A stretch of DNA of 64,000 nucleotides from Leptodontidium sp. MPI-SDFR-AT-0119 (Eukaryota; Ascomycota; Leotiomycetes; Helotiales; Leptodontidiaceae): positions 62,001 through 126,000 of the forward strand of contig JAHLEZ010000012.1 in NCBI GenBank assembly GCA_020726505.1, read 5' to 3'. Made by a program: the position numbers and the translations under genes. Under the pieces are notes generated by a model. That model did no database searches. It saw nothing but the letters and a program-made list of their open reading frames with translations, and was not told the DNA's origin. This document shows positions 21,807-33,750 of the stretch, piece after piece. Positions within the stretch are counted from its first letter, which is position 1. Each line of letters begins with the position of its first letter.

Positions 21807-23230
21807 ATCCCCCCCCCCCTTTTTTTTTTCTCCCAGTAATTATGGAGGGGATTATTCACGGAGCGCTGATGATCTTCCACGGGCTTCATTTCATTGCAAT
21901 CATCTGGTTAGTGACAGTTTTCTTGCTGGGAACTTGAGGTATGAATCTTATATTTACTATGAATATCATAATTGCGCTCGAACTTTCGCCCTAGATCGAA
22001 CGTCCCAAGAACAATTGCAAAACTAAATAGCGGAAACGAACCGGGAATATCTTGAACACTTTCTCATACAAATCCAATATTAAGCGGCTTTGAATTCCAA
22101 GGCCCAGATATTTGTAAATATTGGGATGAATTTGAGGGCGCATAGAGTAACGGTCGGTATTTACTGGGAGTAAACATAGGTTGCTGGGTGATCTCGGTGG
22201 CCGAGAGATAGGTGTATCACGTTCGGATACAGTTACTAAGAATTGGGTAAAGAATACTATTTGAAGTTGAGCACGAAGCTTCTATCTAATAGCAGACGCA
22301 CCAGTGTTATGTAGAACCTTCGTTCCCCCGAATCATCCTGATCGAGTGAATCAAAGCACTATGAGCAGTTCAGGTTGAATTAAAGTGATAAATACAGAGA
22401 AGCACAATGAATATGTCCCCGGTTGAGAGCGTTGAGAAGCCCAATTCACGTACGAAGGCGGCCCGAATTGAAATCCGTTGGCCGCGTAAGCGGGGGCCTG
22501 CCTCTTCAAATTTTCAGCTTACCCCACTGTATTTTTCTTCTAATTATATAATAGTTACTTTTTCTTTTGCCTTTATTATGGGGACTGCGGTGTTGGAAAT
22601 TGTGTACTAGAGCACCCATTCATGTACTTCTTTAATTTTATATCATTCAGCCTCATGGCGAATACAACCTACTAAAGCCGCAAGCCTGACATTTTTAGAC
22701 CTCCAAAAGCTACTAATACAGCACAGAACCTACAAAACACCAAAATTTTCACCCCAAACCACAAATTTCCATCTACCTCCTCCCACCCGTTCAAAGACCG
22801 ATCTCTAGATATCCAACTTTCTAAAACGAGAGAAAAGTCATCACGTGTGCCTCCTATTTCTCAAATTCTACTCGAAAGTTTTGTTGCACGTCGCAAGAAA
22901 AGGGCATCCCTTCGGTAAATGCCCTCAAGCACATCCCAGCTTCTAATTGGCCGCCCATCTGCCGTGGCGCATGAACTGGTGCGCTATCCAAGGCCATGTA
23001 ACGGTCCACGAATGAGGTGATGGGGGCGGAAACGCCCGCTTCTGAGCTGAGATCGAGGTGGCTTCTGGTCTTGGTGTTTGTGACTTCACTTTAGTTGGAG
23101 ATTTTAAGATAAGATATTGTATGGATCGTATGTTTATAGAAATTCTAGAGGGAATTGGCTTTCTCATTCTTCGGGGAGGGGTGAGAGGAGCTGGCCACTG
23201 TCTTGGAGGGCATCTACTGTATCGGTCTAT
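21807..23230. other. Intergenic with poly-C/poly-T tract and one repeat copy
   Basis: Directly after the stop at 21806 lies a C10/T10-type tract (21809-21830). At 22839-22950 (minus orientation) is one copy of the ~110 bp interspersed repeat described separately. No gene recognised. Confidence 0.5.
22839..22950 (-). repeat. ~110 bp interspersed repeat, copy A
   Basis: Shared with 35400-35509 on the other strand. Common blocks in the same order and spacing: CCAATTA, GAGGGCATT, GCCCTTTT, TTGCGAC-N-TGCAACAAAAC and CACGTGATG (the last about 31 bases after the core). Confidence 0.6.
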
Positions 23231-25269
23231 CTAGTATGTATAATACCAATCACTCATTCCTTCATTCCTGTGCGTCCCAGCACGAGCTTTCTTATTACAG
23301 CGCCAGAAGTGGAAATCCATGATACAGACCAAGAGGATACTAGTCAGCGACGTGGCGAGAGTGACAAAAATGCCAGTCTAGCGAGACCATGTCAGCAAAG
23401 TCATCTAGATATCGAGCGTGTGCAGAGCTAAGAAACGGAGGTAGAATGAGGTATACGAACGGTGTACTTAGGACTTTCCGTCTGCTTGAACGCAACACTT
23501 GCAAAGATCCCACCAAGACCACCTCCCATCATACAAGTCGCTGCGGCAACGGCACGTTTAGAGTGCGAGGTGATATTATCTAACAATTCAAAAGCAATCA
23601 GCAAGACTTCCTACCAAGGCTATATCTACGTCTCTCAAATAGAAATAAGAAATTTGTCAATCAACTTACTAGCTTGGAAAGTAATCACCCCAGGGATACA
23701 ATACTGCAAGAACCCAATACCCAAAAACGCACCAAAATACCTTACGCCATTGCTGCCCCCATATGCAGTAATCAACATCCCCACCGCCGTCAGCAGCTGA
23801 TGCACCGCAATAAGCGGACCACGGATATGATACTTGTCACCCAGATACCCGGACGTGAACGTCATAATAGCAGCCAGGACATACGGTGGCGCACTCAGCA
23901 ACTGGCTCTGCGCAGTCGTGTATCCCATTCCCCGCTTCAAGATCACGGGCAGGAAATACGAGTACGCGTACCCCGGCAGCGTCGAGGCCATGAGGTTGAA
24001 ACTCCAGAAATATAAACGCCAGTCTTTGAGATGGTGGAGGATGCGTCGGGTGGTCACTTGGTCCTCGACGGCGTCGCCGCGGTCGTTGTTGATTCGGTCG
24101 ATCATGAATTTCTTCTCGGCGGGTGCGAGGAAGGAGCCCGCTTTGGCGGGGAAATCGACGATTACGAACCACCCGAGGGCGCAGACGAAGACGGTGATTG
24201 TACCTTCGATTATGAAGATCCCTGGATGTTTGTTAATTGGAGTTGAATCAGGGCGCGACGGGAATTGGGACATACATTGCCAGCCATTCAATCCTTCTCT
24301 GCCTTTGAGAAGAGTAAGGACATAAGCGAAGATAGCTGCAAAACCACCAAGGATAACAGAAAGGATCCAGAATCCAGCGAGTCTTTTCCCGACTTCAAAG
24401 CGGGTATACCAGCATGTGATTAGATATGTGCATCCTGAAACACAGTTAGACGTTATTGTACGAGCCTAGTACAGTGTGAAAGGAGCCATACCAGGTAAGA
24501 ATCCAGCCTCCAAAACACCGAGTAAAGCTCTACAAAGAGCCATCATTCCCCAACTCTTAACAAATCCCATCCCAATGAGAACGGATCCGAAACCTACACC
24601 GAGGAAAGCAAGCCAGTTTGCTGGACCTGCTTTGGGGAGGATGATGTTCTTCAAACTGTTAGTTCACAGTTACAACCTTCGGGGCTTGGGATATCCGAGG
24701 GAAACTTACACTGGGAATCTCGAAGATACTGTGGAGATTTAGATACGGATTGAGTCAAGTTGAGATTGGGTGATGGGGTGGGTAGACTGACATATAAGCA
24801 ACAAAAAACACCATCACAATAACCGTATACCTATCACCAACAGCGAGTCCCAAATCCTGCTGCATACCCGCCACAAGCGCCAGCCCCAGATTCGTACGGT
24901 CGACCAGGGAGATGGAGTACATCAGACCCAGCATAGGCAATAAACGGATATCAACCTTTCGACTACAACGACAAAAGGAGATAGTCAGTCTTAGTATCAC
25001 ATCCTTTATTTCCTTTTCAATTTTTCTTGGGAGGATCGATTGGGTGATGTAGGAAATGAAGGAAGATCTTACATTACTTTCTTCTGGTGAGCTTCATCGA
25101 TACCGTAGACGACTTGTGGGTTATGCCCACCGCCGCTGTCTAACTTCTCGACGTGCATGGCGTCGTGCTTTTCGTCGGCCATGGCGAGTTCGACGTCCTC
25201 GGTGCTGGAATGGGGATGTGCTACTTTTGGGAGGGTGGACGCCATGATGGGTGATTTTCGGGAGAGCAA
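23231..25269 (-). CDS. MFS transporter, Dal5-like (anion:cation symporter family)
   Basis: About eight exons read in frame on the minus strand: ~25269-25073, 24962-24792, a 19-nt exon carrying IFEIPS, a NIILPKAGPANWLAFLG exon, one with CTYLITCWYTRFEVGKRLAGFW, one with WIFIIEGTITVFVCALGWF to GVITFQA, then SNNITSHSKRAVAAA...GGGLGGIFASVAF, and a last exon with TGIFVTLATSLTSILLVCIM ending YYTY at 23231. This is a complete 12-helix carrier of about 490 residues with a 65-residue hydrophilic N-terminus. RTNLGLA (helix 1 end), WYTRFEVGKR and the NNxxxHxKRAVAAA segment of helix 10-11 are hallmarks of the allantoate/nicotinate/pantothenate permease branch. Substrate not predictable. Initiation at 25269 or at Met9 (25245); the latter has the better context. 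Confidence 0.85.
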
Positions 25270-26231
25270 GAGAAATAGAGAGAGATGATGTTCTCAGATT
25301 CCCAGCGCTGAAACGAGGTTGTGGAGAAGAATGGTGAAAGTATTAGTATCTCAAGAAGCAGAAGAAGAAGAAGGGGGAGGAGGAAAGTTGTAGATCCGAT
25401 ATAAGAAAGACTTGATATCCAGAAACAAGCTCGAGATTGCAGATCAAAAAGATCAAAATCGTTTCCCAAACCATGGGGTCGGGACAGTCTAAGTACTCTT
25501 GATAGCCCTCCCTCCATCCCTAGTATTCCCGCAACCACTTCACTTCTTCAGAGCAAAACATCAAGTGAGGGGAGGGGGTGAACATCGATCGCACGCGAGT
25601 AAGCGAGTTAACATCTCCAACACTTATGACCGAGTAATTCCCATTATCTACGATGCTTGGCTGCATCTGTTCCCCCGCTGCCGAGAGAGTGCTATCATGC
25701 TGCTATCGAACTACTATGGTGCTTTGAAGTCTGGGGAGAGGTGGGATGCTGGGGTGCCAAGAGAGGGGAGAATCTTGGCGGCCCCGGGAGGAGTGGGAGG
25801 AGCGGGAGACGGATGTTGAAGCAGCCGGTAACCGCGGTTGGTAGGGCCGAGATGAGTGGGATTAGATGTGAATTTATGGCTTTTTTCTCAATAGGTTTCT
25901 TATATCTAGAATATCTCATTGCGGTATTCATCCGCTGTATGGTTGGAAAGATCCATGTCAAGGAAGCCGATATTGTGCTACAAGCAAGAAAATCCATGTC
26001 TCTTCATTCCGTTCTATGATGCGATGTGATTTGATTTGATGTTTTCCATATGTAAGTACTTCTGAGATAATTGACTACAGGATACCATCGGAGATTGCCA
26101 ATTGAAGAATCTTGAGACCGGAATGAGAAAAACAAACAACAGATTGACGAAACCTTTCTGCTAATAAGTAATAAATCGTAGCGGCGGCGAACGAGCCAAT
26201 AGAAAAGCTCGAATAACAATAGGCGAGTGGT
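25270..26231. other. Intergenic, promoter of MFS gene
   Basis: The first 250 bp left of the MFS start are purine-rich on the plus strand (GAAGAA repeats), a usual fungal promoter feature. No gene recognised. Confidence 0.45.
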
Positions 26232-26874
26232 TTACTTTGGCATGGAAAATAATCCGCCCTGAGAAACTGAAACTACTCTGGTAGAAACATCAGGGCAGTT
26301 TCCATAACCGTCTAGGGAGTTGGCCACCACGTCCGGACCGACCATGTCTTCCCTCTTCGGCGACACGAAATGGATACAAAAGGACGGAGTTTGACCTGCT
26401 GTTGGCTTGGATAGAACCACAATTTCCTTGGGACATAGTTGACTAGATAAAACAGTGCGTAGTTGTCTGCGTTGTCCATTGCGTCCCAGGAAAGAGCGAA
26501 GTCATTCTGTTTTGCCAGCTATTTAGTAAAAAGAGGGCTATAGGCCCAGTGACAACATTATTCGGCACATCATGTGGAATCTCCTCCTACCCAAATCACC
26601 GGAAGATTCTTCAATTGTATCCCACAAGTCGGACCCAATCCAAATCTCTATAAAGTGCATGATCTCGTGTACCCAGACGACTCCGTTTTTTGCATCCAAC
26701 CACATCATTATTGAGGTTTCAGAATGGGAATAATACCCACCCAAAAGCTGAGCTATGACTAGGGATGAATACCCTCTGTTCTGTTCATGTAGTTTTCCCA
26801 TGTATGGTGATTGATTGATGCCGACCGAGCCTTTGACGGAATTAGGAGAATGTTTGAGTGGTCGATCTTTTCTC
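26232..26874 (-). pseudogene. Metallopeptidase-like remnant with HExxH motif
   Basis: A minus-strand block shows GVVWVHEIMHFIEIW, a plain HExxH zinc-peptidase site, preceded by SVKGSVGINQSPYMGKLHE and LVIAQLLGGYYSHSE. About 130 bp further, in a different frame, LAKQNDFALSWDAMDNADNYALF resembles the NADxYAxF region that closes fungal M35-type (deuterolysin or Lys-specific) endopeptidases. A third block in the first frame ends at 26232. A stop and a frame change lie between the first two blocks; an intron starting GTAGGAGG with a TACTAAAT branch site is visible but does not keep phase. The usual signal and propeptide were not found upstream. I read it as a decayed secreted peptidase gene. It could be a gene with an intron structure I cannot resolve. 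Confidence 0.4.
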
Positions 26875-27715
26875 TAAGGTTGTTTCGTTTGTTCTTCGTA
26901 AGGAATTGTAGAGATGGGGGGGAGTGAAGAAGGGATAAGAACTACAGCCCGTTAGTTTCGATGTACGAACAATCCCGCTCCACTTTCCTTGGTGATGGAG
27001 AGGAGAGGAGTGTGATTTTTTGGTCGGGTGTCGTTGGTGTCGTTGGCTGGGCCTGGCAAGAGATCAGAAAGAATGGAAAAAGAATGGAAAGAAGAAAGAA
27101 TGAATTACATCGCACCTTGAGAACTCCAAGGGTGGGATCCTTTTGTGCTGTTAGTACTAACTGTGCCCACTAATCATATCGTTTTGTGTTTCCTTCCTAC
27201 TTTATTTTCATCCCTTGAAGCTCGAACGTACCAGCCCATGTAAATCAACACCCATAATAGGCAGCGACAGATACCTACGGAAAGAGCATCCTTATAGATC
27301 GAAGACTCCGAGAATTATGTCATGCGTAAGTGAGAGGTGAGGGGTGAATTAGCACAGAGATAGTTAAGTAAAAAGTATTCTAGTGAGAGTAAGTAAGGAT
27401 TTCTATTTACCAAATTACTCAGCAGAAGGAAAAGTGAAAGAAAGAAAAGGGGGTACCAGGAATGTAGAAGCATTAAATGCTTTGTCTTGTATTGTGTTTG
27501 CATTTGTGTTGTTTAGACAGTAATCCATCCATCAATCAGTCATAATTCCCAAATTTCGCCGTGTTTATGCTATCCCTCCTCAACGCCGTACTAAACAGAA
27601 CATAACCCCTCCATAAACCGCAGTCCCCCCTCCATAAACCGCAGTCCCCCCTCCCAAATGCCAACCCAGGCCAGCCCAATCCACCCAACCAGCCAAACCT
27701 AGCCCTAAAACTACC
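26875..27715. other. Intergenic with a 21-bp tandem pair
   Basis: No gene recognised. At 27606-27648 the sequence CCCTCCATAAACCGCAGTC is present twice with period 21, just left of the NC2-alpha stop. Confidence 0.5.
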
Positions 27716-28786
27716 CTATTCATCACTCTTCTTCCTCCTACCCCTGCCTTTCTTAGGCTTCTTCTCCTCTTCACTACTCTCGCTCTCCTTCTCCTCCTTT
27801 CCCTTACGTTTCCGTCCCTCTCCACCAGCACCCTCCTGCACCTCAGCTACACGTCCCACAATCTCCGCCAAGAAATCAAACTGCTCACTACCCAACACAA
27901 CCGCCTTCAGATGACTCGCGGTGACCTTCTTGCCGCCCTTCTCCTTTGCCTTCTCCGCTGCTCCGCCGACAAGTGCAATCATGAAGAGCTCGAGGGCTTT
28001 GGATACTGCGACGGGTGTAACCTGCGCTACTTTGCCAACTTCTTCGTCCGCTTGCATGATCCGCTTTATGCGCGCGACGGGGAACTTTGTGCGGATTTCG
28101 ATGTTGAGTGGGTTGGGGTCGGTATAGGTTGGGAGGGAGTGCATGCTGTTGTTCTGGAGGGAGTCTGATTTTATGCGGGGGCCGCGGGAGGACATGGCTT
28201 GTTGTGGGATTTGTGGTTGCTGCTGTTGCTGCAGCAGTTGTTGGGATTGTAATTGTGCTTGGGGGTGTGGAGGTGAAGAGATATATTGCGCTTGCTCAAA
28301 TTCGTATGCTTGTTCAGGTGGTTCGAAGTCGTCGCTGTACGAGGAGATATTATTCCTAGCTTGGCGGTGAGGACGGCCGTACACCCCTCCACTGGAATGG
28401 GAATGAGAATCCAGGATGGCGGTGTGATTCTGTATCTGGCCTTGATCCTGAGCCTGTAATTGCGCGTGGAAATCGGAGTGTGAGGGTGGCAGCGAGGGGA
28501 TGGGTGGCATGTAACTATTTGTTCCGTACTCGGCGAAATCGTTTGCTCCGTCTGTCGCGAACGCGAAGGGATTCTGGTTGGAGCTGAAGGCGTGCAGATT
28601 TGCTTGCTGCGAAGAAGGATTTGTGCTGAATGAGGGGATGCCCGGTGAGCGCGGCGCGTAGGAGGATGTGCTGGTGGTGGATTGGGGGAGGGTGTTGTTG
28701 TTGTTGTAGGGTTGGTGTGTCTTCTTTGGTGGGGAGGAGAGGAAGCTGGAGAGGTCGGGGGACTGAGGCGCATATGTACTGTCCAT
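27716..28786 (-). CDS. BUR6: NC2-alpha (Bur6/DRAP1) histone-fold transcription cofactor
   Basis: The C-terminal third holds a histone fold: [20 protein letters not shown], then [20 protein letters not shown] and [20 protein letters not shown], roughly residues 225-313. This is the signature of NC2-alpha, which pairs with NC2-beta on TBP and controls RNA polymerase II initiation in the nucleus. The CBF/NF-YC family is the alternative, but the [20 protein letters not shown] wording favours NC2-alpha. The protein is unusual in length: 356 residues against about 140 in yeast Bur6 and 205 in human DRAP1. The extra 220 N-terminal residues are Gln/Ser/Pro-rich with a [14 protein letters not shown] tract. 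The tail is highly charged ([19 protein letters not shown]). Single exon, own promoter. Confidence 0.85.
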   Translation of the reverse strand: MDSTYAPQSPDLSSFLSSPPKKTHQPYNNNNTLPQSTTSTSSYAPRSPGIPSFSTNPSSQQANLHAFSSNQNPFAFATDGANDFAEYGTNSYMPPIPSLPPSHSDFHAQLQAQDQGQIQNHTAILDSHSHSSGGVYGRPHRQARNNISSYSDDFEPPEQAYEFEQAQYISSPPHPQAQLQSQQLLQQQQQPQIPQQAMSSRGPRIKSDSLQNNSMHSLPTYTDPNPLNIEIRTKFPVARIKRIMQADEEVGKVAQVTPVAVSKALELFMIALVGGAAEKAKEKGGKKVTASHLKAVVLGSEQFDFLAEIVGRVAEVQEGAGGEGRKRKGKEEKESESSEEEKKPKKGRGRRKKSDE

Positions 28787-31700
28787 GTTTGATGTGTTTG
28801 TTCTTTCTCGCTTGGCGAGTAATGGAGCAATGAAGGGAATTGATTGATTCGCTTCTGGGCGCGTTTTTTTCTTGTCGGTGTCGGTCCTTGTTCAAAGAAG
28901 GCTGGCTGGCTGCTTTCGGAGGCGGTGGAGAGGCGGAGGTGGGTTTCCTGTGGTGGTCGGTGGATAGGTGGGAGAGGAGAGGGGAGGATGTGGTGTTTTA
29001 TGCAAGGCTAATGCAGTGGTTGTGAATTCGAGGCGCGGGTTGGGTGAGGTGCAGGTGCATGAGCATGAGCTTGGTGAGGCTGGTTGGTGGCTGCTTGCAG
29101 CGGGGTGACGGAAGAAGCCCTAGGCAGGTAGGTGGGTTATGCCTATGGGTAGATTCGATTGCCTGCACAAAACCGTAAAGCAGAATACCCAGCTGAATAG
29201 CTGAATAGCTGACTAGCCCAGAAGTGAGGGAGGAAGGAAAGTATTTCTCTTGAAGACAGCCAAATAGCAGCAACTCGAGAGCGAGCAAGCAAGGGAGGAT
29301 TGTAAAAAAAAAACAACCCCTCGATGCCCAGTCCAGTCCCAGTCCAGTCCTTCTTCTGCCCGGCTCAAAGCAGACAAGACAATCGAAAGCGGTGAGGGAG
29401 ATCTTCTGCTTCTTCGGAGAAACACAATAATCCGAACCGTCAACCAATGGATATCAGTCGTTTTATGCGGGTGGAGATCCTCCTTTCTGTGAGTGGCCGA
29501 TTCGAATCAAAGACAGGTTATGTAAGCGGGCAGGTGCAGCACATTTGTTCACAAAATTCCATTTTTCGCGGCGCGGAGGGGCGGCCGTATTTGTAGCGAG
29601 GGGACCCGCAAGGGCGGCGCAGGGATGGATGACGCGCTTGACTGGTTTGGGTTAGTGAGCTGCAGAGAAATTTCCCCTTGACTGGCTGGACAGAACTGGA
29701 CTGGATTGAGTGGCCTGGATAATCCTGACGACATTTTTTGGGTGGTGGCTGGCTGGCTGGCTGGCTGGCATTCTGTGAATATCCGACAGCAACATCGGCC
29801 TCGACCTCGACGTCGATATCAACATTCACGGCTGCGACTTGGGACAGTCATCGCAACGGATAAGGAGGCCGTGAATAGATGGGCAGCGCGACTATAATAT
29901 CATGCAAGCCAGTCGAGTGACTGTACTCCGTTCAATGGTATTGCGCGCGCTGCCTGGTCGAAAGGGCGTCAGAAGGGTAAAGGGCCGCACTTCCACCCAC
30001 CACCTACTTGTCCTTAACGCGCGTCAGCCTTGCAGTCATCATCCTGTATCGTAACGATCCTTCGTTCAGCCTCACCATCACCACCACCACTTCTTTTCTA
30101 TCTTGCCATGTCACATCACCTCAAACCCAGATATCTCTCTCTTTTCAGATATTATCCAGCGGTGCTTCATTTCCGAATACCCTCTCCTATCACTCCATCT
30201 CCTTCCATCTCCCCTTTCCTTTCCCTCCACCCCATCATCCCTCCCCTTCACTCACACCCTCCTATCTTCACACATCAGCCTCATCCCTTCAGTTCCCTCC
30301 CTCCCTCCCCTCCCCTCCCTTTCAGCCTACCAGGCACCAAGCACTCCAACAGTTGAATGATGATACTCAAAAGAGCCTACCTAAACCACCCTCCTGCATA
30401 GCGCAAAGAGGGACAAAAGAACCACTCGAGCTCGAAGCCGCGTCCTAATCCCGATCCTTATCCTTATCCATATCATGGTCCTTGACTAGATTGGATCGGA
30501 TGGGATCGGATTGGGGTTTGCTGGTTCCTACTCGTGGGGTTTGTGGTTCGTGATGGAAATAACTTGATCTAATCTGACAACTGTTTCTGCTGAGTGTTGT
30601 GTTGTGTTGTGTTGTGTTGAGAGAAGGGTTGCTGTCTTTCAATCTTTTGCCTTTTTCTTGTGTTTAAGCTGAGAGGGAACGAGAGCTGAGATGATGAAGT
30701 GAAGTGATAGAGGGGTTGATTGAGGTGGTGGTGTGGCCTTTTTAGTGATCCCAAGGGGGTGCTTTCTAAAGGTATTGTCTTTTGCACCACTAAGATCAAG
30801 GAGTGAGTACCTAGGTAATAGAAGGTGCCAGTGTGACATAGCATACCTAGCTAGGTATAAATTTTTTTCCACTTGAGCAAGTCTCCAACCATTCATCTCA
30901 TACTTACCCACCCAAGGAACCGAGATCAAAGACCAAAGTCGTCCCGTCCCATCCCATCCCACCATACAGTCGAGCCTACATGTAGCATCTCCTGCCACTT
31001 TGACAACCTACCCAGTACAGTAATTTACTATCAAGAAGCGGTACTCCAACAAGACTTACAATCTAAATTGCAAACTAGACATACCACCCCATACCAATAC
31101 TGGAAGTCTACTCTCAAATAGATTGGTTTTTTTATATGTCGGAAAAAATCAATTCTCCTTTCTCTCCCCTGCCCTTCCTAAGTTTGAAAATTTGTCGTTA
31201 CCTATCGTAACGTCTCCGAGGCTGATTTGTTACATTTCGCGAGGGAAAATGGAAGTGGCTTTACTTTCGCTTCACTTTCCTCTTGAAAAAAATCACATTT
31301 CCGCCCTTCCTTCTCTCTCTCTCCACCCCCCCCCCCCCCCTCTCGCAGAAATTCATCGAGAGGTGCAAGCCGCCCGAGGTAATAATTGCCGGTCATAGTA
31401 TACAGTGCACCCAAACACACCCCCTCAGCAGGCAGGCCATCCCATGATGATCTTCGGTCTCTCTCTTTATTCCACGGATCGATCCGCAGTGAGCAGTAAG
31501 AGTGAGATCGACAGTAGCAGGCGATCCCAAGAACTTGGGATTCTCCTCGTTCCTCCACAGCGCCATCATCTTCAGACAATGAGTGCTCTTGCTCTTGCTC
31601 TTCACTCGCAATCTTTACGCTATCAGCCAACACGGAGCTGGTCGGCCGAGGAATATAGGGGAGATGTTTACACGCCCATCGAGTAGCTGCTGACACCAGT

Positions 31701-32428
31701 CTTCTGGACCCCATCACATGCGCCGCTTCCGCTAGAAATTAGAGAGCTCTGTCAGAGCTGGAGGTAGTTCGAACGAGACGAGACTCCGTGCCCCGAAGGG
31801 ATGAGAGGCGGGAAGCCGTAAATATAGATCGCGCTGCCGTATATATATATGTTTAGCTCAAGGCGGTTTCCTAGGCTTGTGTGTGATGCACTTTGTGTGC
31901 TGGCTGCTTGGGGGGTGTTGCTGTTGCTGTTGCTGTTGATCATGTGGAGATGATATGGAAATATCTTGGCTTTCGAGGAGGATGACAGGCTCGCAATCGT
32001 CGTAGACATTTTAAGTTGATTTCGGCTCGGTGAGCAGATACTTGGTTGGTATGAGACGTGGATAGAGATATGATGTACTGCGGTAGATGGGTTGTTGGTC
32101 TAATCTTAGTTGCTGCCTGGCAAGGTACTCGATGTTCTCACAATCGTGCGGCAACAGTGTTGGGCTTATCTACACAAGTTAGTTACCTAGGTAGGTAGGT
32201 GATCTAAAGTTGATATGTGTGTAACGTGGCCACTTTGAAAGCCACTTCATGGTTTCTGCTAACTTCAAAAGACATTCTGTGTCTCGTGATCCTTAGCTCT
32301 GGGGAACGCGACTAAAGGTCACCCACATATGATGCAAGCTTTACTTCGGTAGTTGTGGTTGAATAAGTCATCCATGTTATGAGAACAGTTCTTCAAGAGT
32401 CAAGGTACCCCTCTCAAGACTTAATACT
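28787..32428. other. Gene-poor 3.6 kb rich in simple repeats
   Basis: No convincing gene. Visible: (CTGG)n at 29748-29770, long pyrimidine-rich tracts at 30060-30340, (GTGTT)n at 30597-30620, TACCTAGGTA-type palindromes at 30808-30817, 30844-30857 and 32184-32193, a C14-15 run near 31327-31341 and a (TTGCTG)n tract near 31917. A possible weak minus-strand gene (32009 towards 31202) starts MSTTIASLSSSSKAKIFPYH but lacks any known domain and needs an uncertain intron. Confidence 0.4.
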
Positions 32429-33750
32429 CTACCTCCGCTCAAACCTCTTCAGCAGCGGCACATTAAACCTCCCCTCAGGAATCCCACACACGCAAACAGC
32501 CTTCAAAAAGACCTCTGGCTCCTGCCACCCATGACCAAAACTCTTCTGCACGTTATCCAAGACATGCACCTCCTTCAACCTAAGACGTTGGCGTTCACCC
32601 TCTCTTGTTTTTCTTCCAGGGACGACTTCGACTTCGCCGAACCCACCACTCCGAACCTCTTCCATGAACGACCCGTACTCGTCTTCCATGTACTGCATCC
32701 TCTTCCGTACTTCAGATGAGAAAACAGGCGCGATCTCATTCTCATCCACGAAACAAGACCCCGCGGTGTGTTGCTCGTGGGCATGACATCCACCTGGATG
32801 CGTCCTCACTCCCCCATTTACACCCTCAGCACTAGCAGCACAATCACCCAACCCCTTCAACTGACAACACAGCGTCAGCGTCTCCAAACAAGCAAACCTC
32901 AACAGTGGAAACAGCAACTCAAACGCCCCGCTCGTCCCAGGCCAGAAATCATCCGTGATCGAGAGGTGCCGCACCCTTCCTAGTCCGGGGATGAGAGGGA
33001 GTACGTCCCGGATGAAGACGGTGTTGTACCATTGCGCACCGCGGAGGTGGAGCGTGTCGAGGGTGAAGTTGAAGAGTGTCCCCTTGGGGCATTTGTAGCG
33101 CAGGGCGAAGGCGTTGGGGGTGTAGGCTTGTGCTTGCGATTTGGGGGGTTTCAAGGCGATGGAGCGGGATTCGTGCGAGACGAGGAGGAGAGAGGGTATT
33201 TGGGTGGGGGAGACGAGGTCGTACCGTGGTGAACGGCCTTTCTTAACGAGGGAGTGGGAGAGGCGGAGTTCGATCGTGCGGCTTGAGTGTGCGAGGGAGG
33301 CGCGCCAGATCATGAGGCGGAGTTCGAGGGGGAGTTTGGGGAAGAGGGGGAAGGTGGTGGTGTTGTTAGAGGACGGAGGGAAGCCGGAGTGAGATACTGC
33401 GGCGATGAGAACTGCTGGATCGGTGATGGAGTGGTATCTGTAAGTTGCTACCTGGCCGTCGAGACTGGTGGAGCGTGTGAGTTGATGGGAGGTGGTGCTG
33501 GCTGTGAAGAAGACTAGGACTCCTAGAGCTGGCTTCCGAGACGGCAATGCTGCCGAGGCGGCGTAGGCCGCGATTCTCTCTCTGTTGGGAGCGGCATGCG
33601 TTAGATCTTGATGCTTGTTTGGATTGACTTTCTGCCACGGGGAGATAGGGATGGAAGGGATGGAAAGGTTGGGGCATCTTACTCGGACATCCAAGATATG
33701 TCTTCATCATTGCAGAAATTGAAGCAGATACTCTCAGACTGGGACTCCAT
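32429..33750 (-). CDS. 2EXR-domain protein
   Basis: Two exons, 33750-33683 and 33581-32429, join in phase through a canonical GTAAGA...CAACAG intron of 101 nt to 406 residues. The short first exon (MESQSESICFNFCNDEDISW) replaces a less likely in-frame extension into the intron. The domain begins FPLFPKLPLELRLMIWRASL (about residues 100-119), an F-box-like fold widespread in ascomycetes, and continues with LLLVSHESRSIAL, LHLRGAQWYNTV and HLSITDDFWPG. The C-terminal half contains a His/Cys-rich loop (GGCHAHEQHTAGSC) and a basic KTREGERQRLRLKE stretch. Biochemical role unknown; F-box similarity suggests, weakly, protein interaction. It is the intact counterpart of the broken 2EXR gene at 15-16 kb, but the two differ too much to be recent duplicates. 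Confidence 0.75.

Noticed and set aside
28171..28830. 219-residue minus-strand reading
   Set aside because: Shadow of the Gln/Ser/Pro-rich part of the NC2-alpha gene; it has no protein-like pattern.
29748..29770. (CTGG)n tract and other simple repeats as CRISPR-like arrays
   Set aside because: No spacer-repeat organisation; plain microsatellites in a eukaryotic genome.
31202..31717. 171-residue minus-strand reading
   Set aside because: Low complexity, includes a translated poly-C run as polyglycine, no domain, uncertain start.
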